This document shows, piece by piece, positions 21,404 through 30,818 of a stretch of 64,000 bases of DNA. A program made the translations under genes and the position numbers. Every line of letters begins with the position of its first letter. Position 1 is the first letter of the stretch. The notes under the pieces are model-generated. The model did not search any database, was not told where the DNA came from, and was given only the letters and a program-made list of their open reading frames with translations. Source of the stretch: Porphyromonas gingivalis ATCC 33277 (lineage in GTDB: Bacteria > Bacteroidota > Bacteroidia > Bacteroidales > Porphyromonadaceae); contig NC_010729.1 in the NCBI RefSeq assembly GCF_000010505.1, forward strand, positions 1,619,501 to 1,683,500. Reading direction: 5' to 3'.

Positions 21404-21537
21404 ACCTTCTTGGTGCGATAAAAACGCTGACGCTGAACTACTTGGCATCGGAGGTGAGGTATTCTTCGAGGATACGAAGGCGCTCTCCGAATTGCTGAGA
21501 TGTTTTGACATTTTTTCTTGGTTTGTCGCACCCCCAA

Positions 21538-21565
21538 CTGTCAACTTTTTCAGTACACAACACAA
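21538..21565. repeat. Short partial copy of a dispersed intergenic repeat
   Basis: Contains CTGTCAACTTTTTCAGTACA followed by CAACACA. The same block occurs with few changes at 41430-41459, and a more divergent form at 55798-55830, where the match extends further upstream. Confidence 0.65.
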
Positions 21566-21598
21566 CAGTCTCTTGGCGTAATGCCAATAATTCAAAAA

Positions 21599-21631
21599 GG
21601 GCTGTGCCGAATGGATTCCTCGGCACAGCCC
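21599..21631 (-). terminator. Terminator after rgpB
   Basis: Perfect 12-bp stem GGGCTGTGCCGA with TCGGCACAGCCC and a 9-base loop. On the minus strand it is followed by TTTTTGAATT, and it lies 24 bases after the rgpB stop. Confidence 0.85.
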
Positions 21632-21654
21632 TTATTAGAGAATTGCAGTGTGAA

Positions 21655-23865
21655 TTACTTCACTATAACCTTTTCTGTATACGTCTTGCCTTCAGTAGCG
21701 ATGCGAACGGCATACACGCCGTTTTGTGCTTCGAATACCATGCGGTTCTTAGCAGTAGCTACACGACGGCCGTTCATATCGAAGATCGTCAGCCCGGCAG
21801 CAGGACTTTCTACAGTTATCGTCTTACCTGATACAGCTACAGTATAAGGCTTATCATTGGCTACGTCGGCAATAGATGTACCTTCCACTTTCACATCCTT
21901 TATCACAGTAACCTTATTGTATCCTACTACGGTGAGCGTCAAGTTCGTTTCATCAGCGATACTCTCATTTAATTTGATGATAGCCTTACCGTCTTTCACG
22001 ATAGCAGTGCCGACCATATCACCATCGTCAGAGAGCGTAGCGATAGCACCGTTATAGTCGCAAGCTACTTCGAATGTCTGTGCAGAGGCAGAGATATTTG
22101 CCGGAGCCGTAACCTGCATTTCGGTCGGGACAAGTGTACGAACGAGCAGCGAGGGGTCGCCGAATACAGTCCATGTGTCGAGCATCTTCTCACCATCCTT
22201 TTTATACTTTTCCACCATAGCAAACATACCGTTCATGGTGACACCACCGAAAGTACGCTTGATGTTGTTCGGGTGTTTTTCGCACAGAATTTCGTTCATC
22301 TCATCCTGCCCGCGCATAGGAGAAGCCCAAGACTGGTTGATCGTAGACGCTATGATAGCAACAGTACCTGTCGGCTTACCATCTTTTTGTGCACGCATCA
22401 GGGCTTCTGCGAAGCAAGGCATGCTGAATAGGAAATCGCCATTCACACAAGCTACGTCGAAAATAAACGGTAGCTGGTTGCTGTTGGTAAGCTGCTTCAC
22501 ATGAGTGGTGCCGAAGTGAGACGTACCCCAAGCTGTTTCGCTACCGTGGCCCGTATAGTTGACCAACGAGATTCCTCCGTTGAAAGCATCAATAATGTTT
22601 TTAGGAGTTACTCCCGGATCATAACATTTGATAATCTTGGTATAGCCATACTGGGTAAGCAGATTGGCGATTACATTCTCATGCTGGATATCACTTTCAC
22701 CATTGTCTGCGGATGGGCCTCCTTCAGCCGAAGCAATACAAAGAGCCTGACCGAGCCATTTGTCTTCCGTGGTTATATTGCGCTCATAGTGAATAGTCCG
22801 ATCGATTTGTGTCTTCAGATCCTCTTTGCTCTCACATGAGAAACGACCGATGAAGACTTCGTTGTAGTGGTCATTACCTACTATTTGTCCATATACCTGG
22901 TCGGATTTGATCCCCGGAGTAATTTTGGCAGGAATATCTTTGTGATCGCCAACCAAAAGAACATAGGTCAAATCATTACCTTCTTTCTCGTATTCTTGCT
23001 TAACGAACTGCTGAATAGCATTAGCTGTAACGGGAGAAGCAATATCTTCTGCCACTTTCACCTCGGTACGGAGACCGCGTTGGTTTTTCCAATCAACGAA
23101 ATCTTTAATATCTCCCTCATACTTTTTGGCTACGATGACGATCATACGACCATTCTCCTTTTCTTCAACAGGCGTATAGCGCGTAGCTTCATAATTCATG
23201 AAGACGCTCTTATAGATATCTTCGAAGCCTGTGAAAGTGCTGTTCTTAACCAAGCTAATCGTATTCTGGCCCGCTTCAGCTGTTTCGCTCACAGCTACAA
23301 CGATTTCCGTATAGATGCGGAGGGTCTTTGTAACAGGGTTATACTGGAGCGGAGCAAAGTTTACTACCTGACCACGTACATCACGCAGGATGAAAGGATC
23401 GCTCAGCGTAGCGATTTCGCCCGGGAAGAACTTGTCTTCATTATAGCTCTGTCCGTACACGTAGGGGATTTGATCAGGATTTTCAGCGCGAGAGATAACA
23501 CCTTTAGAGGGAGCGATCAGCACATCCTTCTTTTCGATGAATTTGGAAGAAACTACCTCTACCTTCATCGCACGTGTTTCAGAAACGGCAAGAGAACGGG
23601 AAAGAATGGGCAATATAGGCGTACCTTTCTCCGAGATATTGACACCTTCGGTGAAGGTAGGCACCTGAGCTACCCCTTTGGAGGTCTGTACGTCTGTGAA
23701 CTGAAGATTGTCCATACGGAATTGCACCTTGGACATAGACTGCTCAGCGGAGAGCAGTCGTACTTGTGGGTTGCGACCGCGCTCTGCCGGCTGTGCAAAC
23801 GCCATTCCTCCCAACAGAGAGGAGAATGCTACGATCGAAACGATCCTGCTAAAATTCTTTTTCAT
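21655..23865 (-). CDS. rgpB: Arginine-specific gingipain R2 (RgpB) precursor
   Basis: Secreted Arg-Xaa cysteine protease, a main virulence factor and peptide-supplying enzyme of P. gingivalis. The 736-residue precursor has a signal peptide (residues 1-24) and an inhibitory propeptide ending at Arg229 in ATRYTPVEEK. The caspase-like catalytic domain has His440 in NYTGHGSETAW and Cys473 in FDVACVNGDF. An immunoglobulin-like domain follows, then the C-terminal sorting domain (about residues 663-736) ending in GKTYTEKVIVK, which sends it through the type IX system for cleavage and attachment to A-LPS. It lacks the haemagglutinin-adhesin region of RgpA, which fixes the identity as RgpB. It has its own promoter and terminator. 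Confidence 0.98.
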   Translation of the reverse strand: MKKNFSRIVSIVAFSSLLGGMAFAQPAERGRNPQVRLLSAEQSMSKVQFRMDNLQFTDVQTSKGVAQVPTFTEGVNISEKGTPILPILSRSLAVSETRAMKVEVVSSKFIEKKDVLIAPSKGVISRAENPDQIPYVYGQSYNEDKFFPGEIATLSDPFILRDVRGQVVNFAPLQYNPVTKTLRIYTEIVVAVSETAEAGQNTISLVKNSTFTGFEDIYKSVFMNYEATRYTPVEEKENGRMIVIVAKKYEGDIKDFVDWKNQRGLRTEVKVAEDIASPVTANAIQQFVKQEYEKEGNDLTYVLLVGDHKDIPAKITPGIKSDQVYGQIVGNDHYNEVFIGRFSCESKEDLKTQIDRTIHYERNITTEDKWLGQALCIASAEGGPSADNGESDIQHENVIANLLTQYGYTKIIKCYDPGVTPKNIIDAFNGGISLVNYTGHGSETAWGTSHFGTTHVKQLTNSNQLPFIFDVACVNGDFLFSMPCFAEALMRAQKDGKPTGTVAIIASTINQSWASPMRGQDEMNEILCEKHPNNIKRTFGGVTMNGMFAMVEKYKKDGEKMLDTWTVFGDPSLLVRTLVPTEMQVTAPANISASAQTFEVACDYNGAIATLSDDGDMVGTAIVKDGKAIIKLNESIADETNLTLTVVGYNKVTVIKDVKVEGTSIADVANDKPYTVAVSGKTITVESPAAGLTIFDMNGRRVATAKNRMVFEAQNGVYAVRIATEGKTYTEKVIVK

Positions 23866-24002
23866 TTGCTTGAATTAGTTTTTTATTTGTAAAAGAACCA
23901 TTTTAATTCTTCTGAATTACGATCCGAAATCTCATTGAAGAGCTGCTCCATTATGCTTTTCCCTCTTGAGGCATAAAAGATTGCATTAGAAAAGGCCGGC
24001 AG

Positions 24003-24010
24003 CAAATATA
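24003..24010 (-). promoter_or_regulatory. Predicted rgpB promoter -7 box
   Basis: Reads TATATTTG on the minus strand, followed by CTGCC. A TTG lies 17 bases upstream, slightly closer than the ideal distance. It would give a 5' leader of about 130 nt before the rgpB start, long enough for leader-based control, although no known riboswitch is seen. Confidence 0.5.
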
Positions 24011-24117
24011 AACAAAATAGTCAAAAACAATATCTTTTAGATAGCTCTCTCTCATATTTGCCAAGCCTTATGTCATTTTTCAATCGAAATGGTATGTTTT
24101 TGACTTTACGGAAGCCG

Positions 24118-24966
24118 TTATAAGTGCCGTTCGGCATGGTAAGAACTGCGAACGAGCGGAGCACTCTCTATCGTACGGAAGCCTTTTTCGATACCCACCA
24201 GTCGAAGATGTTCGAACTGTTCGGGCGTGATGTATTCCACCACAGGAAGATTCTTCCTCGACGGTTGCAGATACTGTCCTATAGTAATAACTGAGACTCC
24301 CGCCGCAAGAGCATCATCCATCAATTCAAGTATCTCTTCTTCAGTCTCGCCCAAACCGAGCATCATTCCTGTTTTCGCGGGCATTTTTCCGGACTGAGCT
24401 ATGTGACGAAGCACGGCAAGGCTGGTATCGTAAGTAGCCACGCTGCGTACCGATGGCGTAAGCCGACGTACCGTCTCCAGATTATGCGAAATAACATCCG
24501 GACTTGCCTCGATAATCATGTCCACCAAATCCATCCGTCCTTTGAAGTCGGGAATCAGAACTTCGAGTGTCACTCCCGAGTTGATCCGTCTGATTTCCTG
24601 AATGGTCTTAACCCAGTGTGTGGCACCATAATCCGGCAAGTCATCGCGGTCAACGCTCGTCACCACAGCATGGTTAAGCCCCATCAGTTTGATACTCAAT
24701 GCGACGTGAGTAGGTTCTGCTTCATTGAGCGGTTTGGGACGCCCCGTCAAAGTGTTGCAAAATCGACAGGCACGTGTACAGATATCACCACCGATCATGA
24801 AGGTAGCAGTCCCTCTACTCCAGCACTCTCCCATATTGGGGCATTTGCCACTTGTACAGATCGTATGCAGACAATGTCCCTCGACAATGCTTTTAGTCTC
24901 GGTAAACTTCTCATTCCCACCAAGACGTATTTTCAACCATTCGGGTTTCTTGACGTGTTGCGCCAT
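24118..24966 (-). CDS. lipA: Lipoyl synthase
   Basis: Radical SAM enzyme that inserts two sulfurs into protein-bound octanoyl groups to make lipoate. The 282-residue protein has both cluster motifs: the auxiliary cluster cysteines in CTSGKCPNMGECW near residues 37-49 and the radical-SAM CTRACRFCNT near 63-72. The C-terminal RSSYHAE supplies the serine ligand of the auxiliary cluster. It is 102 bases downstream of dppIV on the same strand. No lipB is seen in the window. Confidence 0.97.
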   Translation of the reverse strand: MAQHVKKPEWLKIRLGGNEKFTETKSIVEGHCLHTICTSGKCPNMGECWSRGTATFMIGGDICTRACRFCNTLTGRPKPLNEAEPTHVALSIKLMGLNHAVVTSVDRDDLPDYGATHWVKTIQEIRRINSGVTLEVLIPDFKGRMDLVDMIIEASPDVISHNLETVRRLTPSVRSVATYDTSLAVLRHIAQSGKMPAKTGMMLGLGETEEEILELMDDALAAGVSVITIGQYLQPSRKNLPVVEYITPEQFEHLRLVGIEKGFRTIESAPLVRSSYHAERHL

Positions 24967-25068
24967 AGTTTTTTCAACAAAGAGCTATTAGAGACCACTG
25001 TCGAACGGAGCAAGTGAACAAAAGCCCCCTTCGCCACTCGCCCCATCAAGCAACTGAGAGATACTGTA

Positions 25069-27240
25069 TTAAAGATTGTCGAACAAAAACTTTGCTTTGC
25101 GAGTATAGAGATGATAGCGGGTATTCCCCCCGTATATACTATGGTTCTTGTCCATATAGATAGCCATGTCGAAGGGGATATTGGCCTGAACCAGCGCCTC
25201 TGTAAAAAGCATCGTGTTCTGAAGATGAACATTGTCGTCTGCCGATCCGCTTACGATCAAGAGATTCCCTTGTAGTTGGCTTGCCACATCAAGAGCTGAA
25301 GACATCTTGTATCCGGAAGCATTTTCCTTGGGTGTACGCATGAAGCGTTCGGTGTAAACCGAATCGTAGAAACGCCAGTCTGCCACAGGAGCAACGGCTA
25401 TCCCCGCTTTGAATGTACCATTTCCCCGACACAAACTCATTAGTGTGGTATAGCCGCCATAGCTCCACCCCCATATGCCGATACGAGCTGCATCCACATA
25501 GGGCAGCTGTCCTATAGCAGTGGCCGCTGCTATCTGATCATCACTTTCGAATACACCAAGTTGCATGTAGGTACACTTGCGCCATTCTTCGCCGCGGGCA
25601 CCGGTGCCACGCCCATCCACACATGCTACGACGTAACCTTTCGATGCAAGGTAGTGTTCCCAATCGAATGAATAGCGATCCAATACCTGCTGGGAGTTGG
25701 GACCGCTATACTGTACCATCAGGACAGGATAGTGGCGAGAGGGATCGAAATCAATAGGCTTCACGATCCAGGCATTCAGTTCAAGAGCCGATTGAGTTTT
25801 GATAATGGTAAACTCCTTCGGGTTGTAACGATAGGCTTTCAGCCGTTCACGGAGAGCAACGTTATCCTCCAGTGTGCGCAACTCTTTGGCTCCTTTGCTT
25901 CTGAATACCGAAACCACCGTTGGGGTAGCAGCACTGCTATACGTATTAATATAGTATGCATAGTTGCCACTGAAGAGAGCATCATTCGTGCCTACATTCA
26001 GGCTGAGCTTTGTTTTCCTGCCTTTGGCATCTATGGCATAGACAGCTCGACGGATGGGGCTTTCTTCCGCCGACTGGTAGAAGACCGTTCCCGAAGCATC
26101 CACTCCGTACAGTTTGGTCACATCCCAATTTCCTGAGGTAATCCGACGGTGCATTACCCCTTTGTTATCGTAGAGATAGATATGAGCAAACCCATCCTTT
26201 TCGCTCACATAAGCGAATCCGCCTCCGGCCGTAAACTTCAAGGCCTGAATCCAATCGCTATCCACATATCGCTTGTTCATATCCTGTAGTATCAGCTTGG
26301 GGACGAGACTCTTCGGATGCACATAGTACATTTTGAAGTCGTTCTGCAAACGGTTGAGTGTCATGACAGCCAACTCATCCGCGTTGTCCGTGAAAGCAAT
26401 TCGGGGAATATATCCATCCGCATCGATCGGCAGGCTTACCGACTTGGTATTCCGATCCGCCACATTATAGAGATGCAGGGAGACGGTACTATTCTTCTCC
26501 CCTGCCTTGGGATACTTATAGGTATAGTCTTCGGGATAAAGTTTGTCCTCATACATAGGCATTCGATATTCGGGGACGGCAGATTCATCGCTGCGCACAA
26601 AAGCCAGAAAAGCATTGTCCGCACTCCAGCTCATCAGATTGGTCACACCGAACTCTTCTTCGTACACCCAATCCGTCGCTCCGTTTAAAACAGAGTTGAT
26701 CTGCCCATCGGTAGTAACTTGTACTTCCGTATCGAAATCGAATTTCTTGATAAAGATGTTATTGTCTCTGACGAACGCTACCATCCGGCCATCAGGGCTG
26801 AATGTAGGGATCATCACTTTGCCGACATGCTCGCTCAGTGGTTTTACCAAATTGCGGCGAACATCATAGTCGTAGACGGCAGCACGATACGAATGCCGAT
26901 AGATGCTCTCCATATCCGTAAAGAGCAAAATATGATGTCCGGTACTGCTTACCTCGTAGTTCTGTATTTGTTTAAACGGGCATTCGCGTGCTCGTTCGAT
27001 ACTGAAGAGCGTATCGACCGCCTTGCCGGAGGCATAATTGTAGCGGACGATAGCCGTTCGCTCACGGTTCATCTCCGTATAGTGTTCTCCATCCGGCATG
27101 GAGCGTATTCCTCTCCCTGCACTGCGAGCATAAAACATTCCGCTCGTGATTTCTTTCAAATCTACGGGTTTGTCCCCCGTCTGAGCCATGGCACACATGG
27201 TTACGATGCCAAGTAGCAGAATTATTACCGGTCTTTTCAT
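25069..27240 (-). CDS. dppIV: Dipeptidyl peptidase IV
   Basis: Serine exopeptidase (family S9B) that removes N-terminal Xaa-Pro dipeptides, feeding peptide uptake and attacking host collagen peptides and hormones. The 723-residue protein has a signal peptide (residues about 1-19, ending AMAQ), an eight-bladed propeller domain and a C-terminal alpha/beta hydrolase domain. The nucleophile is in GWSYGGYTTLMS (Ser593), the Asp in SGSADDNVH (Asp668), and the His in DKNHSIYGG (His700). The propeller Glu pair that holds the peptide N-terminus is seen in DWVYEEEFG. It lies 39 bases after smpB in a minus-strand cluster. Confidence 0.96.
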   Translation of the reverse strand: MKRPVIILLLGIVTMCAMAQTGDKPVDLKEITSGMFYARSAGRGIRSMPDGEHYTEMNRERTAIVRYNYASGKAVDTLFSIERARECPFKQIQNYEVSSTGHHILLFTDMESIYRHSYRAAVYDYDVRRNLVKPLSEHVGKVMIPTFSPDGRMVAFVRDNNIFIKKFDFDTEVQVTTDGQINSVLNGATDWVYEEEFGVTNLMSWSADNAFLAFVRSDESAVPEYRMPMYEDKLYPEDYTYKYPKAGEKNSTVSLHLYNVADRNTKSVSLPIDADGYIPRIAFTDNADELAVMTLNRLQNDFKMYYVHPKSLVPKLILQDMNKRYVDSDWIQALKFTAGGGFAYVSEKDGFAHIYLYDNKGVMHRRITSGNWDVTKLYGVDASGTVFYQSAEESPIRRAVYAIDAKGRKTKLSLNVGTNDALFSGNYAYYINTYSSAATPTVVSVFRSKGAKELRTLEDNVALRERLKAYRYNPKEFTIIKTQSALELNAWIVKPIDFDPSRHYPVLMVQYSGPNSQQVLDRYSFDWEHYLASKGYVVACVDGRGTGARGEEWRKCTYMQLGVFESDDQIAAATAIGQLPYVDAARIGIWGWSYGGYTTLMSLCRGNGTFKAGIAVAPVADWRFYDSVYTERFMRTPKENASGYKMSSALDVASQLQGNLLIVSGSADDNVHLQNTMLFTEALVQANIPFDMAIYMDKNHSIYGGNTRYHLYTRKAKFLFDNL

Positions 27241-27279
27241 AAGAAAGTGTATTATATCTTCTTTTAAGTGGTTTATTGC

Positions 27280-27741
27280 TTAGCGTTTCAACGCACGATC
27301 CATCTCTCGGCGATCATCTCGCTCTTTGATGGATGCACGCTTGTCATATTGTTTTTTCCCTCGTGCCAATCCGATTTGCAGCTTGGCCAATCCCCTTTCA
27401 TTGATAAAGAGCTTGAGCGGCACTATCGTGGTACCCACGCTCTTGGATGCCTCCTCAAGCTTGCGTAGCTCTTTGCGATTGAGCAGGAGTTTACGGTCGC
27501 GGCGAGCCACATGGTTGTTATAGGTGCCATAGAAGTATTCGGCTATGTACATATTCTTCACCCACAGCTCTCCCCGATGGAAGTAGCAATAGGTATCAAC
27601 CAAACCGCCTTTGCCCAGTCGGAGCGATTTGATCTCGGTACCGACCAATACAATGCCCGCCGTGTAAACGTCCAAAATCTCGTAATCGAAAGTGGCACGT
27701 TTGTTCTTTATGAGGATATTCTTCTGTATTTTCTCTTTCAT
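27280..27741 (-). CDS. smpB: SsrA-binding protein SmpB
   Basis: Binds tmRNA and delivers it to stalled ribosomes for trans-translation. The 153-residue protein has the family landmarks [28 protein letters not shown] and [20 protein letters not shown], and a basic C-terminal tail ending REMDRALKR that enters the mRNA channel. The tmRNA gene itself is not in the window. It is cotranscribed with neighbours on the minus strand, with gaps of only 32-39 bases. Confidence 0.97.
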   Translation of the reverse strand: MKEKIQKNILIKNKRATFDYEILDVYTAGIVLVGTEIKSLRLGKGGLVDTYCYFHRGELWVKNMYIAEYFYGTYNNHVARRDRKLLLNRKELRKLEEASKSVGTTIVPLKLFINERGLAKLQIGLARGKKQYDKRASIKERDDRREMDRALKR

Positions 27742-27773
27742 AGTTGTGGGTATCGTTACATCCGGAAGTCTGC

Positions 27774-28865
27774 CTATCGCGGAGCTTTTTTATAAAGGAA
27801 AACGGCAATGACCGTAAACACGAAGTTAGGCAACCAAGCTGCCATAAACGGAGGCAAAGATCCGCTGATGGCAAATGTACCAGCAACGGTCATAAACAGG
27901 ATATAGGCAAAGCTAAGCCCCAGACCGATAGCGATATTGATCCCCATCCCTCCTTTTACTTTGCGTGAAGAGAGCGAAGCACCGATAATGGTGAGGATAA
28001 AGGCAGAGAAGATGGCTGCATAGCGTTTGTGCAGTTCGATCTCAAAGAGCTTGACGTTGCCCACGCCCCTTTGCTTCTGATGCGATATATAGGTATGCAG
28101 GTCGGTAGTCGTCATCGTCTCCACATCATCCTCTGCCACGAGGAAGTCCGCCGGGCGGACGGCTATTACCGTGTCCATCTCGCTACCGCTCTCGACCGTC
28201 TCTTTATACTTACCGAAGTGCCTGATCCTGTAGTTGAAAATGCGCCAGTTATAAAGCGAGTCGTATTGGATCCTATCCGCTGTCAGACGGGAGACGAGCT
28301 GCTTGCCCTTGAACTCTTCCAGGCTGAACTGGTAACCGGTTCGCATGGCATCGCTGTACGATCCGAAAAAGGCAAAGACCCCTTTCTTCACTTCGAGCTG
28401 AACGCTCTCGGCATACTGTACCTTCTTGTTCTTGATGTATTTGTTCTGAAAATCAATTCGTGTAGCATTGCCCGGTGGGATAACGAAACTATTGAGCAGG
28501 AAAGTCAGTATGGCAATCACCGTTGCCGACAACATATAGGGCACCATCAGCCGCTTGAAACTGACTCCGGCCGAAAGCATCGCGATGATCTCGGACTTCT
28601 CAGCCAGCTTCGACGTAAAGAATATCACCGATATGAAGACGAAGAGCGGGCTGAAAAGATTGGCGTAGTAGGGAACGAAGTTGAAATAGTAATCGAATAT
28701 GATACTGCGCAGACTGACCTCCGGCTTCATAAAGTCATCGATCTTCTCATTGATGTCGAAGACGACCGAAACGGATATGATCAAGATGATGGAGAAAACG
28801 AACGTCCCCAAAAACTGCTTGATCAAATACTTATCTAACCTGTTCAACCTCTTCATGAGATACAT
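27774..28865 (-). CDS. LptF/LptG family permease (LPS export)
   Basis: Inner-membrane subunit of the Lpt ABC transporter that extracts lipopolysaccharide and passes it to the periplasmic bridge. The 363-residue protein has the YjgP/YjgQ layout: two N-terminal membrane helices plus a third after [11 protein letters not shown], the hallmark coupling sequence. A periplasmic jelly-roll region spans about residues 130-270, and three more helices follow near the C-terminus. Bacteroidetes often keep the two permease genes apart, and which one this is (F or G) cannot be decided here. The gene is 6 bases downstream of tgt. Confidence 0.88.
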   Translation of the reverse strand: MYLMKRLNRLDKYLIKQFLGTFVFSIILIISVSVVFDINEKIDDFMKPEVSLRSIIFDYYFNFVPYYANLFSPLFVFISVIFFTSKLAEKSEIIAMLSAGVSFKRLMVPYMLSATVIAILTFLLNSFVIPPGNATRIDFQNKYIKNKKVQYAESVQLEVKKGVFAFFGSYSDAMRTGYQFSLEEFKGKQLVSRLTADRIQYDSLYNWRIFNYRIRHFGKYKETVESGSEMDTVIAVRPADFLVAEDDVETMTTTDLHTYISHQKQRGVGNVKLFEIELHKRYAAIFSAFILTIIGASLSSRKVKGGMGINIAIGLGLSFAYILFMTVAGTFAISGSLPPFMAAWLPNFVFTVIAVFLYKKAPR

Positions 28866-28871
28866 GATAAG

Positions 28872-30002
28872 CTACAGCCTGTTGTCAAGCTGTCGGATCA
28901 TAGCCGTTTTCCAAGTGCGATAGTCGCCGATTTGAATATGCTTACGCGCTTGCCGGACCAGCTCGAGATAGAAGGCGAGGTTGTGAATAGAGGCGATTTG
29001 CAGACCGAGAATCTCCTGTGTATGGATCAAGTGGTGCAGATAGGCCTTACTGTAACGGCTGTCCACGTACGACGTACCGTCAGGATCAAGCAGCGAGTAG
29101 TCGTCCGCCCATTTGGCATTGCGGATATTGATGGTACCGTGCCAGGTGAAGAGCTGCCCATTACGGCCGTTGCGCGTAGGCATGATGCAGTCGAACATGT
29201 CCACACCACGGTCTATCGCTTCCAATATATTGATCGGAGTACCTACCCCCATGAGGTAGCGTGGACGATCTTTGGGAAGGATCTCGTTGGTCAGTTCGAT
29301 CATCTCGTACATCTTTTCCGTCGGCTCTCCCACGGCCAATCCTCCGATGGCATTTCCGGCAGCATCGACGGCAGCTACCATCTCGGCCGACCGGCGGCGC
29401 AGATCGGGATAGACGCATCCCTGCACGATGGGGAATAGCTGCTGTTCATATCCATAGAGTGGCTCCGTCTCGCGCATTCTACACAGGCAACGCTCCAACC
29501 ACCTTCCGGTCAGGAGCATCGAACGGCGGGCATATTCGCGGTCGGCATCACCGGGGCAACATTCATCGAAAGCCATGATGATGTCCGCTCCGATAACGCG
29601 CTGGATGTCCATGACCCTTTCGGGTGAAAAAAGGTGCTTGGAGCCGTCTATATGGGAACGGAAAGTCGCACCCTCCTCTGTGATCTTCCGATTCTCCGCC
29701 AAAGAGAACACCTGAAAACCTCCGCTATCCGTGAGCAAAGGCCGCTCCCAGCTATTGAACTTGTGCAAGCCTCCGGCACGCTTGAGCACATCCAATCCGG
29801 GACGGAGATAGAGGTGATAAGTATTGCCGAGTATAATCTGAGCCCGAATATCCTCTTCCAACTCGTGCATGTGTACGGCCTTCACGCTCCCGACCGTGCC
29901 TACCGGCATGAAGATGGGAGTCTCTATGGGGCCATGGTCTGTAGTCAGCAGACCGGCACGCGCTTCGCAGTCGGCACATGTATATTGAAGATTGAATGTC
30001 AT
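28872..30002 (-). CDS. tgt: tRNA-guanine transglycosylase
   Basis: Exchanges guanine 34 for preQ1 in tRNAs with GUN anticodons, in queuosine synthesis. The 376-residue protein has DSGGFQVFSL with the catalytic acid region near residue 93, GGLAVGEPTEKM for substrate binding, and DMFDCIMPTRNGRNG with the catalytic Asp. The usual zinc motif CxCxxC before the helix KAYLHHL is absent: the segment reads LLDPDGTSYVDSRYS. Only the distal His in SIHNLAFYL is kept. A -7 box (TATTTTTG, 30027-30034) lies just upstream. The queG gene of the same pathway is at 53.5 kb. Confidence 0.94.
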   Translation of the reverse strand: MTFNLQYTCADCEARAGLLTTDHGPIETPIFMPVGTVGSVKAVHMHELEEDIRAQIILGNTYHLYLRPGLDVLKRAGGLHKFNSWERPLLTDSGGFQVFSLAENRKITEEGATFRSHIDGSKHLFSPERVMDIQRVIGADIIMAFDECCPGDADREYARRSMLLTGRWLERCLCRMRETEPLYGYEQQLFPIVQGCVYPDLRRRSAEMVAAVDAAGNAIGGLAVGEPTEKMYEMIELTNEILPKDRPRYLMGVGTPINILEAIDRGVDMFDCIMPTRNGRNGQLFTWHGTINIRNAKWADDYSLLDPDGTSYVDSRYSKAYLHHLIHTQEILGLQIASIHNLAFYLELVRQARKHIQIGDYRTWKTAMIRQLDNRL

Positions 30003-30026
30003 GGGTTATTCCTCAATTACGGAAAA

Positions 30027-30034
30027 CAAAAATA
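30027..30034 (-). promoter_or_regulatory. Predicted -7 box upstream of tgt
   Basis: Reads TATTTTTG on the minus strand, 25 bases before the tgt start, so it would be the promoter for the tgt-lptF/G-smpB-dppIV-lipA cluster. No good -33 box is seen. A transposon-like element ends 26 bases further upstream. Confidence 0.4.
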
Positions 30035-30148
30035 GTCTTTTTCCCCGACGCCTATGTCACAGGGCAATCGCATTTGAACTGTTAACACACTTATAAACCT
30101 AACGATTGCTACGCTCGGTTATCAAACAAGTACGAATTAATGGGACCT

Positions 30149-30212
30149 TTGCACAACAAGCAGGCACTTTTGTTTATTCTTCTTATTGTGTGTCAGGCGA
30201 CTATTTGGTACA
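30149..30212 (+). repeat. Dispersed 60-bp module, copy A
   Basis: Begins GGGACCTTTGCACAACAAGC and continues to TTATTGTGTGTCAGGCGA. It matches 33985-34042 over almost its whole length with few changes. The leading GACCTTTGCA resembles ends of some IS5-type elements, which is a weak inference. Confidence 0.7.
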
Positions 30213-30219
30213 CGCCGGA

Positions 30220-30307
30220 TTTCCACAAGTGGAAAGCTATCTTTCCACCGGTGGAAAGTTTATTTTCCACCAGTGGAAAATTCTTTTTCCACCAGTGGAA
30301 ATTTACT
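30220..30307. repeat. Tandem palindromic array 2: four units of 22 bp
   Basis: Units start at 30220, 30242, 30264 and 30286. Each begins TTTCCAC, two central bases, then GTGGAAA; unit 2 holds the perfect 16-bp palindrome TTTCCACCGGTGGAAA. The six bases between palindromes vary. Confidence 0.9.
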
Positions 30308-30818
30308 CCCCTTTAATGAGTGCCCCTTTGAGACATCAAACGACATGACCGGCAACAGCACTTGTGCTCCTCCAACCATCGCCTTGCTCCCCGTGTATGC
30401 ACCTTGTCGCCACGCTGTGCCGTCTGATTCACATTGCGTCCATACAAGCCGATACCACCTCCGGCTCCAATAACCCATCCGGCTACCGTGTCGGGACACA
30501 GTAGCAGCCAACAATACCGATTAGGAGAAACTCGCTCGCATGAAACCGCAAAACCAATTTAATGCGTCGGCTCCGGGGGCAGCCTGCCTGGGTGATCGCG
30601 TTTGAAAATTTTTAGTCTCTTTCCTCTATGATTTGAATCTCTGGCATATGGATTCGCACTTGTTTTGAAAATCGAATGTGGCAATCATGTGCTTTAGATG
30701 TACGTTAGTGGCTGAAATGCGATTGCCCTGCCTATATCATCGCAGAAGACATGAGGGGTAGAGATGCAGACGTGGGAAGTAGAGCGGACTGTAAGCCCCA
30801 TGCACAGCCCGGCAGTTG

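Larger units (their letters stand above)
21075..21598. other. Intergenic region between the HAD gene and rgpB (convergent)
   Basis: No gene is supported. The region holds a five-unit tandem palindromic array (21294-21403) and a short copy of a dispersed repeat (21538-21565, with TTTTTCAGTACAC). Small open frames here are low-complexity products of the array. Confidence 0.7.
30060..30730. mobile_element. MITE-like non-autonomous element, 671 bp
   Basis: The ends are perfect 16-bp inverted repeats, CAGGGCAATCGCATTT at 30060-30075 and its complement at 30715-30730. Imperfect matching continues inward to about 40 bp. The flanks are CCTATGTCA (30051-30059) and CCTATATCA (30731-30739), a 9-bp target duplication with one mismatch. 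No transposase is encoded. The element contains palindromic array 2 and one copy of a 60-bp module that is also found near 33984. It lies between luxS and tgt. Confidence 0.75.

Noticed and set aside
23866-24002. Riboswitch in the rgpB leader
   Set aside because: The leader is long and A/T-rich, but no conserved riboswitch core or stable alternative hairpins could be recognised.
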